From Siphonodentalium dalli (taxonomy: Eukaryota > Mollusca > Scaphopoda > Gadilida > Siphonodentaliidae): 64,000 bases of DNA. The DNA lies in assembly GCA_032622095.1 (NCBI GenBank), contig CP136065.1, positions 56,477,949 to 56,541,948 on the forward strand, given 5' to 3'. How positions within the stretch are numbered: position 1 is the stretch's first letter; the number at the start of each line of letters is the position of its first letter. This document shows positions 1-11,950 of this stretch, piece by piece. Under the pieces are notes generated by a model. It was not told the origin of the DNA. It was given only the letters and a program-made list of their open reading frames with translations, and searched no databases. Both the position numbers and the translations under genes were made by a program.

Positions 1-281
1 AGTCGAGGAAGTCACCCATCAAAGCTCAGATTTGTTAGATATCGATTTTAGAAATCTATTATTTTTCATTATCGGGAATACTATCTGGCCCAGAACTCAG
101 TAAAAATTGCGTTAAAATTACCACTTGATTTTAGAGTTATTCATCCTTGTCTGTTTGAATAGATTTTGAGTACACATCCAGAGCAGATTACGGCAGTTAT
201 TGGTACTCATCTCGAGAACATAACAAATTTGAAAAATCAATATCTAATAACTCTGAGCTTTGTTTGATGGGTTCCTCGACT
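1..281. repeat. fold-back / terminal inverted repeat element
   Basis: The first ~50 bases (beginning AGTCGAGGAA) recur as an imperfect reverse complement at about 232-281 (ending TTCCTCGACT), leaving ~180 bases between the arms. This is the form of a small fold-back or MITE-type element. It abuts the window edge, so the true left end and any target duplication cannot be judged. Confidence 0.7.
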
Positions 282-736
282 CGAATCAAATATTTTTTAC
301 CCCCAAAGCCAAAGAAATAGTAATATAGGACCCTCCGATCGGATTGTTGTTGTTGGAATCTGTTGAGATGGGGACCCTCTTTACGGGTTGAGTACCTTTA
401 AGCGCCCGTAACAAACTGTTCCACAAGCCAGAAGATTTTCAAACTTGAAGAGCCAAATGTCAACACAATGAAACATTGTTTACATCGATTATAGTTTCAT
501 ACTATTTTTAAGTTAATATTGAATTGATGAAGGAATGGAGCTACGAATAAGTGACTCCATAATATTAGTAATTGACTGGCAAATTAATTGCACAAAGCTT
601 TCAAACTTTGTATAATATGTAACCGCGTACAGAGAATGTCAGAAGGAGGCATCTTTGTTGAAGACTTATAATCAGTTTGTCCATATTCTGCCAAGATAAA
701 TTATATTAACCCGTTTGTAGAATTAAAGATCCTGTG
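282..736. other. no recognisable feature
   Basis: AT-rich, no long open frame on either strand, and no repeat that I can match elsewhere in the window. Confidence 0.5.
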
Positions 737-897
737 ACAGTGCATTCTCGTATATATGAGTCTCCCATAGGGAGCCCTGCATATATAAGAGAATACACTT
801 GTTTACAAGGTCGAGGTATATATTGTTAGGCCAATGTATTCTCTCATATATGTGAGGATCCCTATGGGAGACTCATATATAAGAGAATGCACTGGCA
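737..897. repeat. paired palindromic hairpins (family also at 4863 and 6305)
   Basis: Two hairpins lie side by side at about 737-800 and 831-895. Each has arms like TGCATTCTCTTATATATG with a central self-complementary block (CTCCCATAGGGAG). The same arm sequence forms hairpin pairs at 4863-5069 and 6305-6520, so this is a dispersed fold-back family. No coding capacity. Confidence 0.75.
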
Positions 898-1061
898 CAT
901 GATCTTTATATATTATAAAGTAAGAGAATGCATTGGCACAGGGTTTACACAAAATTTCAAGAAGCCCCAGTCATGGAAGGGTTAATTATAAATGACCATA
1001 TTGGCTCAATATTGGGAATATAATAACAAATTTAAATTGCAATATTGTAGTATTGTACATA

Positions 1062-1220
1062 TAGTCCAGGAGATATTGGTAGACCTCTGCACCCCCCCCC
1101 CCCCCAGGACTTAACTTCACCCCACTAATTTTCTTCCTTAAGGTCTCCTCTAGAAAATTAGTGGGGTGAAGTTAAGTCCTGGGGGGGGGGTGCAGAGGTC
1201 TACCAATATCTCCTGGACTA
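1062..1220. repeat. near-perfect fold-back hairpin with C14/G10 arms
   Basis: An arm of about 70 bases beginning TAGTCCAGGAGATATTGG (1062) is repeated in reverse complement ending at 1220, with a ~20-base loop. The arms are almost identical apart from a homopolymer of 14 C (1092-1105) facing 10 G (1181-1190). No TIR-flanking duplication is evident. Confidence 0.85.
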
Positions 1221-2983
1221 ATACATGTATCTGTTTCACTTGTGTCCAAACTAGACTGAGTTTTGGGTAAATAATGTGAATCACTTGTTCATTTCGTCAC
1301 ACAAGTTTTGTTTCATGGGCAAATTGGGCTATGTCCATACAATGGAAAACACATTTTGTCTTCTTAATCATAGATTATTAAGAAAGAATGTTTTTGCACA
1401 ATCTAGTCAGAAAATTACTAAAAACAATGAATTAGAGCTTCATTCTATCTAGTTTTTGGAATTCTTAAACGTCAAGTATTGAATTTGGCTCCCAGACAAT
1501 CATTCTCAATTAGATATATCTTACAGTTCCAGAATATCTGGTACACAGAAATCACCTCTATCTGTTATAATTAGTACTAGTATTCAGCATCAGTTGGAGT
1601 CTAAGATCAGGTGAGGGAGAGGCATGGATGGCACCACTGATGACCTCATGGAGAGATTGATTCAAGAACACTGATTTTCAAATTTGATTTATTATGGTAC
1701 TTGCTATGAATTTGCACCAAATGAATCAATATGTACCGTAGTTAAGTAGTAGTACATACTTTTGAGCAACTTATCAAGTATTAAGTAATTAAATAAAATA
1801 TAAATACACGATCTGTCAATTGTGAATAACTGATCACAACAATTGACTCGCACTAGCTGTGGCAGACTTGAAATTTAATCCTGGATCCTGGATTGAGAAT
1901 TTGAGACTACTATGATGCAAATCATAGGGATGAGAAGTGAAAATGAGTCTGAAGTCAATCGCACCTATTCTCAAATTTCAATAGCAATTTTTATGTCAGG
2001 CAATTGGAATGAACTCATATATTATAACTGGCAACTTAATTCAAAAATTGCCAATGTATATATCGCTGTGCCAAACCTTAGCTTCTAGCAGGATTTATTG
2101 TACATGACATGTAGGTCAATATGAGTCATTATGACCGCTCTCCCAGATTGCTGTAGTCAAACTAGAAGGGTAGGCACTATGACTATATGTTCATGACTGA
2201 ACTAGATTTATTGTAGAATATTTGGCTAATATTAGTAATAACAGCCTAGAGCTATGTGTTAATAAAATACTTGAATACACCTTCCACGTTAGGTTGTTTA
2301 TTTTATACCACATGACATACTACTTGGAAACAGTCATTTTAAATTTACTAGTGTCAGTACTAGTACTACTACTAGGCAGTAGGGGTAGTATTCGTAGTAA
2401 CTGTAAATTCCACAGTTGTAGTTGGTACATTTTCATTCTGTTGCTATACAGTACACACTGTTGAGACTTGAGTGTTGTTGTTGTGTTCCAGTAGTCACTT
2501 GCATAAATTTGACAACATTATAATATTATAAATTATAATATAAATCATAATGTCATTATTAGATCACTTCACTCGTGTTGTGGTTTTTTCTTGTGAGAAT
2601 GTTCGCTGGTGTATAATCAGTCTGCGTCTAAGGTGTCACAGTGTTTACTCTCCGAGGTTGCTCAATTTTTCTCGTTGAGACCCGAGTGTTGCGGCTAACA
2701 AAATTCAATAAAAAATGTCAACAATGTGAATGTCAACATCACGATTCACGGTCATCGTCACTGTCACCCGAACTTCAATTTAAGTCGAGTTTTTAACCAG
2801 TTTATCAGCCAATAGTCGTTGAAATCATATGGAAGGATGTAACGTTCCCACTCAATACCACATTCAATTTCGGTAAACTCCGATAATCGTATTCAAATGC
2901 GTGTTCTAATCAATTAAGTTCGAATTCAGCCAAATTAAAAACTTTGTTCGCGTCATTTTATTAAGTTCAGAAGATTGCATATA
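1221..2983. other. non-coding stretch, no element recognised
   Basis: About 1.8 kb without a convincing open frame. The one 80-codon frame near 2.22 kb has low-complexity composition and no family resemblance. No tRNA, rRNA or transposon end was recognised. Confidence 0.5.
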
Positions 2984-3085
2984 GCGCATGCGCGAAACGT
3001 AAACAGAAAAGCCGGTGGGAGTTCGGACAGTTAGAAGGAAGTTCGACCTATTGACAAAATACAGATCAAACTTCCCGTGACGTCA
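2984..3085. promoter_or_regulatory. possible promoter: NRF-1-like palindrome plus CRE
   Basis: The palindrome GCGCATGCGC (2984-2993) matches the core of the NRF-1 site. A full CRE palindrome TGACGTCA sits at 3078-3085. Two such CpG-containing sites within 100 bp in otherwise AT-rich DNA resemble an animal housekeeping promoter. No exon is recognised on either side, so this is only a candidate. Confidence 0.3.
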
Positions 3086-3111
3086 CAACACCTAATCACG
3101 GATAGCAGCTA

Positions 3112-3420
3112 TCCTCTACCATATTTTTGCTGAGGTGTACAAGGAATAATCTTCATTCCTGAAAACCCTAAATATATTAAGTAAATAAAAGCAATAGAGA
3201 AAATATGCATATTTTATCATTTTGAAAACTGAAGTGTATTATATTGTCAGACTTGGAACAATCACAAACATATTGAACCTATTAATATAGCATTAAGACT
3301 CAATGACAATAAGTCCTCATTACATAACTATCAAAAAGAAAGTTAGAACAATTTTAAATGCAATCATTCATAACTATGAATGCATTGGATACTACCCAAA
3401 TTCACTATATACTATAACAG
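3112..3420. repeat. paralogue of the Helitron target site (empty copy)
   Basis: This stretch matches 10065-10339 plus 13364-13376. At 3407/3408 the sequence reads CACTA|TATACTATAACAG without interruption, exactly where a 3.0-kb Helitron sits in the other copy. It is therefore the pre-insertion state of that site. Confidence 0.85.
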
Positions 3421-3698
3421 AAGTTTAGGGTGGATACACACTTGTATGTAATTTCTGTATGTAAAATCCATGTATTTTACATGGTCACACCATTCATTAA
3501 TCGCCTGCGCTCGATCGGATCATTTCAACATGCGAGATCAGTGAGTAGTTATAAGCGATTACCAAACTGACAGTTATCATGAAATATTTCAGGCCAGTCA
3601 TAAACATTTCTTCCTCCATGGATGCCAAAATGAACAAAGCCTGTCTGATATTTGTTGCTGTTTTTCACGAGGTTTAAATCATTTCGAAAAGTGGCTTT

Positions 3699-4020
3699 GA
3701 GTCCGTCGATTATAAACTTGATTTGTTTCTCGCAATTTCTAAGAAATAGGGTCATCCAAAACAGAAAAATATGCAGATTGAGTCTGTCAGTTTTATACTT
3801 GATTTGTTTCTCGTCATTTCTTGGAAATAGGGTCATCCAGAACAGAAAAATATGCAGATTGAGTCTGTCAGTTTTATACTTGATTTGTTTCTCGTCATTT
3901 CTTGGAAATAGGGTCATCCAAAACAGAAAAATATGCAGATTGAGTCTGTCAGTTTTATACTTGATTTGTTTCTCGTCATTTCTTGGAAATAGGGTCATCC
4001 AAAACAGAAAAATATGCAGA
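3699..4020. repeat. 81-bp tandem array, about four units
   Basis: The landmark AGAAAAATATGCAG recurs at 3763, 3844, 3925 and 4006, exactly 81 bases apart. The first unit (3699-3762) is diverged. Because 81 is divisible by three, long open frames appear on both strands, but they are repeat artefacts. Confidence 0.9.
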
Positions 4021-5359
4021 ATATGAAGCTCTTTTAGGACGATTGTGACACGCGAGTGTTTAATGTCCTACACACTCCCGATTTGATCTCGTCCAGCAAA
4101 ACCCGAACGGCTCTCTCGCTCCACATTTTGGAAGTTCAAGTTATGACTCTTACAAATTATGGACGGACGGACGGAACCCATTACTATATCCCCCGCAAAT
4201 TTTCAATTTGGCGGGGGGATAAATATGGAATTTTACTCTGTAAAGACTTCAATATTGTCAGAAGTGATCGTCATGCAATTGTATATTTAGGTCGGAGGGT
4301 CCAACACATAAAGGGACATTTCGTGTTTACGTTGGAATAACTCTCATATTGTGCTGGAGCGTTTACTAAAAATGTATGGTATAATTTACGGTTGAATATT
4401 ATAGGTCGATTTCAGACAAAACGTTCATTAACTACCTTCTTGTGTGTTTACAAGAGGAAACAGATCTTATGCAGTTGTTAACCAGCGTCATGCAAATAAA
4501 AATATCTTGTTTATTTATCAAGAGTATGTATTTGATGTTATGAACCTCGAAACTTTTGCACCACACAACACTTAGGTGGTTGATGCGTTTGCAATTAATA
4601 AGTACACGGGATAAATAGGAAACATGTCACGAGGAACAAAAAACCCATTGCAACAGAACTAATGTTGCCACACTCGACGTTACACCGAGCAGATCAAGTA
4701 CAGTTTCTTATGGTAATGTTTAACCCTTTACCCAACAAACCGGCCAAATAAAGCTTCAACAGCCTAAAATATCTTCGGTCTGTCTCAATAGAACCATACA
4801 AATATGGATATCATTGGAACCGGCTCCTTGACCACATTGTGATAGTTACAGTTATGCCCTGTGCCAATGCATTCTCTTATATATGCGAGTTGACCATAGG
4901 TCGCCTCTCATATATAAGAGAATGCATTGGCCTAAAAAAAATCTTTTTTTAACACTTTTTCTTACATTCTTTAACAATTTTATAATTTTTAATGTGTTAA
5001 GCCAATGCATTCTCTTATATATGCGAGGCGACCTATGGTCGACTCGCATATATAAGAGAATGCATTGGCACAGGGCTCTTCTGTTGGGTAAAGGGTTAAT
5101 ACCATATTATCTTATTAGTACCATATTATTAATATTCAGAATCGTTAATATCTACATATTTTTTATAAATGAAAATATACACGCTTGATCAGAAATTATC
5201 ATTGACAAACATTTAATACATGCTAAAACATAATTTTGGGGTCGATATCAGACCATTCTACTAGTAACCTTTTATTAACAGGTTCATGGTAAAAATATAA
5301 AATTTCATACAAAATCTGTATTGCACATTGTGTGCAAATCTGGCTATATAGTGATATTT
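4021..5359. repeat. duplicated 1.4-kb segment, copy D1
   Basis: Near-identical to 5448-6805 (copy D2) and partly to 13968-15080 (copy D3). It contains a GGACGGACGGACGG tract followed by a CCCCCGC/GCGGGGG hairpin (about 4189-4220) and a palindromic hairpin pair. The D1/D2 junction near 5360 falls inside a piece of the 81-bp array unit, which suggests unequal exchange between those repeats. Confidence 0.85.
4863..5069. repeat. palindromic hairpin pair (fold-back family)
   Basis: Hairpin 4863-4931 and hairpin 5001-5069 share arms beginning GCCAATGCATTCTCTTATAT. The second is almost a perfect palindrome through its centre (CGACCTATGGTCGA). The ~70-base spacer is T-rich. Confidence 0.9.
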
Positions 5360-6805
5360 AGAAAAATATGCAGATTGAGTCTGTCAGTTTTATACTTGAT
5401 TTGTTTCTCGTCATTTCTTGGAAATAGGGTCATCCAAAACAGAAAAATATGCAGAATATGAAGCTCTTTTAGGACGATTGTGACACGCGAGTGTTTAATG
5501 TCCTACACACTCCCGATTTGATCTCGTCCAGCAAAACCCGAACGGCTCTCTCGCTCCACATTTTGGAAGTTCAAGTTATGACTCTTACAAATTATGGACG
5601 GACGGACGGAACCCATTACTATATCCCCCGCAAATTTTCAATTTGGCGGGGGGATAAATATGGAATTTTACTCTGTAAAGACTTCAATATTGTCAGAAGT
5701 GATCGTCATGCAATTGTATATTAGGTCGGAGGGTCCAACATATAAAGGGACATTTCGTGTTTACGTTGGCATAACTCTCATATTGTGCTGGAGCGTTTAC
5801 TAAAAATGTATGGTATAATTTACGGTTGAATATTATAGGTCGATTTCAGACAAAACGTTCATTAACTACCTTCTTGTGTGTTTACAAGAGGAAACAGATC
5901 TTATGCAGTTGTTAACCAGCGTCATGCAAATAAAACTATCTTTTTTATTTATCAAGAGTATGTATTTGATGTTATGAACCTCGAAACTTTTGCACCACAC
6001 AACACTTAGGTGGTTGATGCATTTGCAATTAATAAGTACACGGGACAAATAAGAAACATGTCACGAGGAACAAAAACCCATTGCAACAGAACTAATGTTG
6101 CCACACTCGACGTTACACCGAGCAGATCAAGTACAGTTTCTTATGGTAATGTTTAACCCTTTACCCAACAAAACGGCCAAAACCGGCCAAATAAAGCTTC
6201 AACAGCCTAAAACATCTTCGGTCTGTCTCAATAGAACCATACAAATATGGATATCACTGGAACCGGCTCCTTGACCACATTGTGATAGTTACAGTTATGC
6301 CCTGTGCCAGTACATTCTCTTATAAATGCGAGTCGACCATAGGTCGCCTCGCATATATAAGAGAATGCATTGGCCATAAAAATCTTTTTTTAACACTTTT
6401 TACCATTTTTTCTTACATTCTTTAACAATTTTATAATTTTTAATGTGTTAAGCCAATGTATTCTCTTATATATGCGAGACGACCTATGGTCGACTCGCAT
6501 ATATAAGAGAATGCATTGGCACAGGGCCGTTCTGTTAGGTAAAGGGTTAATACCATATTATCTTATTAGTACCATATTATTAATATTCAGAATCGTTAAT
6601 ATCTACATATTTTTATAAATGAAAATATACACGCTTGATCAGAAATTATCATTGACAAACATTTAATACATGCTAAAACATCATTTTGGGGTCGATATCA
6701 GACCATCTACTAGTAACCTTTTATTAACAGGATCATGGTAAAAATATAAAATTTCATACAAAATCTGTATTGCACATTGTATGCAAATCTGGCTATATAG
6801 TGAGA
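5360..6805. repeat. duplicated 1.4-kb segment, copy D2
   Basis: Tandem copy of D1. It starts with one unit of the 81-bp repeat and ends where the two copies diverge after the landmark GGCTATATAGTGA. Beyond 6805 it continues into sequence shared with copy D3 at 15060-15950. Open frames in it are shadows of the repeat. Confidence 0.85.
6305..6520. repeat. palindromic hairpin pair, second copy
   Basis: Equivalent of 4863-5069 in duplicate D2, with hairpins at 6305-6374 and 6452-6520. The first has lost some symmetry through point changes. Confidence 0.88.
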
Positions 6806-7070
6806 TTTGCACATGAGCCAGACCTGTTGACGCACTTTTGTGTCATATTGAATTTCTCTACTTATATTTTTGATATCATTTCGATGTTTTAGTGGGACAC
6901 CACAAATTAATTTGATAATTTACAAATAACAAAATGTTATATCTTTGACATTAAAATGTCCAGTTTATATGTAATATTTGATTTTCAACAATGCAGAAAA
7001 GATGTTAAATGATTATTTTATGTGTTGTGACAGGCGGTCTGGAACCACGAATGTATCTTTTATACTCGTT

Positions 7071-7446
7071 ATGGTGGCACCGTGATCCAGTGGTTAGCGT
7101 GCTCGGCTCGTAACATCATAGTATGAAAACGCCATGTGTTCGAATTCCGCTCTCTGCCATTGAACGTCAAACACTGCGTTGGTTGCCTTCGACAAGCGAT
7201 CTCGTACCACATCTGTCGGACTCGCTCGTTAACCGAGTACCCGGTCGGGAGTAGATTGGTATTGTCAGTATGCTAATCCTGATTAGCTCATTATCTGCTC
7301 AGATTGCTTCCTACGAAACGAGGGTGGAAAAGTTAGATAACCAATGTTCTACCTATATGACCGGGGTAATAATCATGCACATGTAAAGAACATTGAAACT
7401 AATTTACAGTGGAATACGCTATATAAATGCATCGATTATTATTATG
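7071..7446 (+). mobile_element. tRNA-derived SINE, copy 1
   Basis: A tRNA-like head (about 7071-7158) carries an A-box-like TGATCCAGTGGTTAG and a B-box-like GTTCGAATTCC, which has one extra T compared with GTTCGANTCC. A non-tRNA body follows and ends in an ATTATTATTAT tail near 7435-7446. A second copy at 15335 has the same layout. The family name is not known to me. Confidence 0.75.
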
Positions 7447-8074
7447 GTTGGATATCATTATTTTATGATGTAGAAAATGTAATAGGGTGGGGGTAATCGT
7501 AATCGATTACTTTCAAATGTACCTGTAATCATAATTACATTTTGGTTACTTTTACTAAATCTCATATACTGTATCAATAAGCACAAATGCAAACCAAAAT
7601 CTTACCATAGTGTTATAATACAATTTCTCCATGTGTTATGTTAGTGGTGCATTGTGAAGTGATGCCTTGATGTAACAAAAAGTCTCTAATTGTCGAACTG
7701 GAATAACAGGTCTATATTGAATAACAGTTCTGTTTGCGCTTTGAACTCATTGTTAGTCAAACCGTGTTCATTGAGTTCACGCCATGGTTAGATAAACAAA
7801 ACACAAGTCACCTATATAAATCCCACACATTTGCATCTCCATTTCCACAAGCAAAAGCACTTCTAACTTTCTGACACATAAACTTGTTATCAAGATATGT
7901 ACTAATTTATGTTAAATTATCAACTTATATTCCAGTAATATACTCTAAATATTGTTACTATTGGCAATAAATTCAGATATAATATGCATGCGCATTCTAT
8001 ATAATTACCTAGTATACACGCACTCGGAGTTTAATCAGTGACACCACACTGTGGACATATTTCAATGAACAGCT
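7447..8074. other. non-coding, shared with copy D3 in its first part
   Basis: Up to about 7735 the sequence parallels 15662-15950. After that no match was recognised. No convincing open frame. Confidence 0.5.
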
Positions 8075-9125
8075 TAAATTATACATATTGTATGGTAAAC
8101 AAGCAGTCGCAGACGACGGTATCCCCCGCCGAATTGTGCAGTTGGGGAAGTGAATTCTCAATAAAGTTTGCGTTCTCAGTATGTGCTAAACAAGAGGTGG
8201 GATTTTGTCAAAAAGCCTGGCTTGCGAACTCATTTTAGGTACTGACATTTGTGGAAATTAGCCATGTGACGTCGTCCATTTGCGCCAAAAATAATAAACA
8301 AAGTCCAATAACTCTGCTGAAAATATCCGGTCGGATCTGGTTTGCGAACTCGTTCTAGATACTGGTCATGTGAACTCATATACCAAAAATCTTTGAAATT
8401 TGTGGAAATGAGCCCCGTGACGTCGGCTATTTGCACACAAAAAAAATAAACAAATTCCAATAACTCTGCTGAAAATATCCGGTCGGATCTGGTTTGCGAA
8501 CTCGTTCTAGATACTGGTCGTGTGAACTCACATACCAAAAATATTTTAAATCCGTTGATTAAATTATACCTATTGCATGGTAAACAAGCAGTCGCAGACG
8601 ACGGTATCCCCCGCCGAATTGTGCAGTTGGGGAAGTGAATTCTCAATAAAGTTTGCGTTCTCAGTATGTGCTAAACAAGAGGTGGGATTTTGTCAAAAAG
8701 CCTGGCTTGCGAACTCATTTTAGGTACTGACATTTGTGGAAATGAGCCCTGTGACGTCATCCATTTGCACACAAAAAAATAAACGAAGTCCAATAAGTCT
8801 GGTAAAAATATCCGGCCGGACCTGGCTTGCGAACTCGTTCTCATGTACCAAATATCTTTGAAAACCATTGAGATTTGTGGAAATGAGCCCCGTGACGTCT
8901 TCTATTTGCTAAATTCAATACAAAAAAAAACCCAAGTCCAATAACTCCGGTAAACATATCCGGCCGGACTTGGCTTGCGAACTCATTCTAGGCAATGGTC
9001 AGGTGAACGCATATGCCACAAATCTTTGAAATCCGTTGACATTTGTTCAAGTAATGACTTACAAATTCGGGACGGACGGAACTCATTCCTATATCCCCCG
9101 CAAATTTTCAATTTGGCGGGGGATA
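8075..9125. repeat. ~150-bp satellite with higher-order duplication
   Basis: Landmarks such as AAAATATCCGGTCGGATCTGG and TTGCGAACTC recur at roughly 150-base spacing (near 8310, 8461, 8793, 8942). A larger block at 8075-8235 is repeated at 8555-8740. The array ends with GGGACGGACGGA and a CCCCCGC/GCGGGGG hairpin like that in D1 and D2. No coding function supported. Confidence 0.8.
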
Positions 9126-9590
9126 AATCAAACTAATTAATCCCGATTGTGATCTAACCAGCCAGTTACTCTGGCTCCACGTCAGTTTTGTATTCCAAAG
9201 TTATTGGCCACCAAGTTCATGGGATGACAACCGTATTGTGAGAGCAGTTATGGAGAGGACGTCACCCGCCATGGCCTTTAGAGTTTGCGACATCAAGATA
9301 ATGCTCCCAAATATTTAACCAAAAAGAAGGCGCATAGCCTGGTGCCATCCGCAACTCATTTGATAAATGATTCGCCATTAAGACGTTGTTTGTTTTCTGT
9401 CTATTTTCCCTTTGTCTCCAATTAATGGCAAATGTAAGTCAGGTTTTAGAACCACAAAAGTACTTGCATTTCCACAACTTATGTTTTACATTTCACTGAT
9501 GGATCTAAATCACGAACAGGTGTTTTATTTTTCACACTTAGCCATAGTTTTCACGTCAACACCAGAAGTAATGACATTTCTGTAACTTTT
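9126..9590. other. no recognisable feature
   Basis: Unique-looking non-coding sequence. Near 9340 a short piece (GCCATCCGCAACTCATTTGAT) resembles one arm of the hairpin element at 14812-14924. Confidence 0.45.
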
Positions 9591-10030
9591 ATAATAAAAT
9601 TTGAATTGAATTATACACAGTATAACTATATTGGGCCGGAGATTTGCCAACCAGGGGGTTTGAACTTCAACATTGTTTGCACATGTGGGCAATGTTACAC
9701 CAAGAATATAGTTTGTTCCAAAATGTCCCTCAGGCTGTATAAATTTAACATCAATGCCCCAACAATCTCCGTCCATTGGACCAACATTTTACGAACTAAG
9801 GGACAACGCTATGCCAACCATTAGGTTTGAGGTTCCGACATTGTCCATCCATTGGGCCAACCACCATGAGGTTTGAGGTTCCAACATTGACCTCCGTTGG
9901 CCCAACGTTGTGCTAACCAAAGGGTTTGTGTTCCAGTGTTGGCCCAACGTTATGCCAACCATAAGGTTCGAAGTTCCTGCGTTGAGCCAACGAATGGGTT
10001 ATGTTCCAACGTTGGGTGAACCATAGTCTG
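9591..10030. repeat. degenerate short tandem repeat (GCCAACC family)
   Basis: Recurring phrases such as TTGGGCCAACGTTATGCCAACC and AAGGTTTGAGGTTCC at roughly 40-70-base spacing. Open frames in this stretch are by-products of the repeat. Confidence 0.65.
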
Positions 10031-10439
10031 TTTTCCAACGCTCTGTATAATTCGCCCCTTTTATTATTTTTGCTGAGGAAAACAAGGAACAATCTTCATT
10101 CCTGAAACCCCTAAATATAGTATGTAAATCAAAGCAAGAGAAAATATGCACATTTTTACCATTTTGAAAACTGAAGTGCATTATGTGTATTAGATTGTGA
10201 GACTTTGATCAATCACAAACATATTGAACCTTTTAAGACTCAATGACAATATTTCCTCATTACATAACTATCAAACAGAAAGTTCAATGCAATCATTCAG
10301 AACTATGAATGCATTAAATAATACTACCCAAATTCACTATCTATATCTATATTTGCGAATGTCTGTCTGTCTGTCTGTGTTCTATAGAAATTTACAGGGG
10401 ACCATCTAGATGATGCCAAAGGGGTCTACTAGGAGTAGC

Positions 10440-11950
10440 TTTTTACGAGAAAGATAATGGTCGGGGTTAGAATTTTCGAAAGTGACGCCGTTGTTGTCAG
10501 GGGCAGAAAAGGGGGAGGGGCAGAAAAACAAATTGTTGCCGATTGCCACCAAACTTATATATAATCATCCCCATAATATGAGGAATCTAATGGCGTGGTT
10601 TAAATATGGCAAAAGTCGCGCCGATCGCGTCAGGGGTGCCCGGAAGGGGGGGGGGCAGATTTTTTTTCTGTCGCCGATTGCCACGAAACTTACATATAAT
10701 TATCCCCATGATATGAAGAATCCAACGGTGTGGTTTAAATATGTCAAAAGTGGCGTCGTTTGAGTCAGGGATGAACGGAAGGGGAGAGGGGCACCAAAAT
10801 TGATAAAAATAATTTTAGCGCCGATTTCCACCAAATTGATATATATTCTTCTTCGTGATACAAGGAATCTAATTGTGCGATTTAACAACGCCAAATTGTT
10901 GTTTTTAGATTAGAGATTGGGAGGGGGTGGGCACTAAATTTGATAATACGTCCCCCGATTGCCACCACACTTATACAATATCTTCCCCATGGTATGAGGA
11001 GTCTAATGGTGTGGCTTTTATCTGTTAAATGTGGCCTCATTCGAGTCAGGGTTGCATTGAAAGGGACATGGGCACCAAAATTGATGCACAATTTTTTTAG
11101 CGCCAATTTCCACCAAATTGATACACGTTCTTATCCATGATACGAGGAATCTAATCGTGATTTAAAGACGCCATTAGTGGTGCTGTTTGGGTGAGAGATG
11201 GAGAGGGGAGGGATTGGCACCAAATTTGATAAAAAAAATTGTTTAGTCGCCGATTATCACCAAACTTATAAACAATCATCTCCATGATATCAGGAGTGTA
11301 GTCGTGTGGTTTAAGGATGTCACAAGTGGGGCCATTCGAGTCAGTGGTAGGGACACACACAATTATATCTATATGTTTAGTGCCGATTTCTACCAGATTG
11401 ATACATATTCTTCTCCGTGATACGAGGAATCTTATCGTGTGGTTTAGATACACCAAATTGGTGCCATATGGGTGAGAGATATGGGGACCTTAAATTTGAT
11501 ATAATATGTATACTCGCCAATTTTCACCAATTTCATATATATGCATCTCTAATCTCCAATGAGTCTTAGTGTGTGCAGCTTGAGTACGAAATAGGGACGG
11601 GAGGGTCACCAAAACTGATACAAAATATTTTTAGTACCAATTACCATCAAATTCAGACACGTTCTTCTCAAATGATACAAGAAATAAAATCGTGCTGCAT
11701 GTCTGTCTTTTTGTCTGTCTGTGTGCGTTCTATTTATAACTGCACGCGGTACAATCGAGATGGCACCAATGCGTTCTAAGACGGGTAACTTTTTGCAAGG
11801 AAGATAATGGTGCGGGTTAAAATTTTCAAAAATGACGCTATTGGTGGAAGGGAAAATTAAAAAAAAATGGTGAAATAGTTTTCTCGCTGATTTCCACCAA
11901 ACGAATACATAATCACCTTCGCAATATGGCGTTGTTCGAGTCAGCGATGC
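10440..11950. repeat. ~140-bp tandem repeats inside the Helitron
   Basis: The phrase GCCGATTNCCACCAAA recurs near 10540, 10675, 10811, 10953, 11101, 11248, 11381, 11515 and 11890, alternating with G-rich tracts (GGGGAGGGG, GGGGGGGG). Flanking GTCTGTCTGTCTG blocks occur at both ends (about 10361 and 11700). Short open frames on both strands are repeat shadows. Confidence 0.8.

Noticed and set aside
3549-4026. Open frames of 149 and 124 codons on opposite strands
   Set aside because: Both are produced by the 81-bp tandem array, whose period is a multiple of three. They repeat the same peptide and have no other support.
7071-7158. Functional tRNA gene
   Set aside because: The cloverleaf is incomplete, the B box has an extra base and the segment continues into a SINE body with an ATT tail.
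10482-11456. Open frames inside the Helitron repeats as candidate genes
   Set aside because: They repeat related peptides on both strands in step with the ~140-bp units and contain no Rep or helicase motif.
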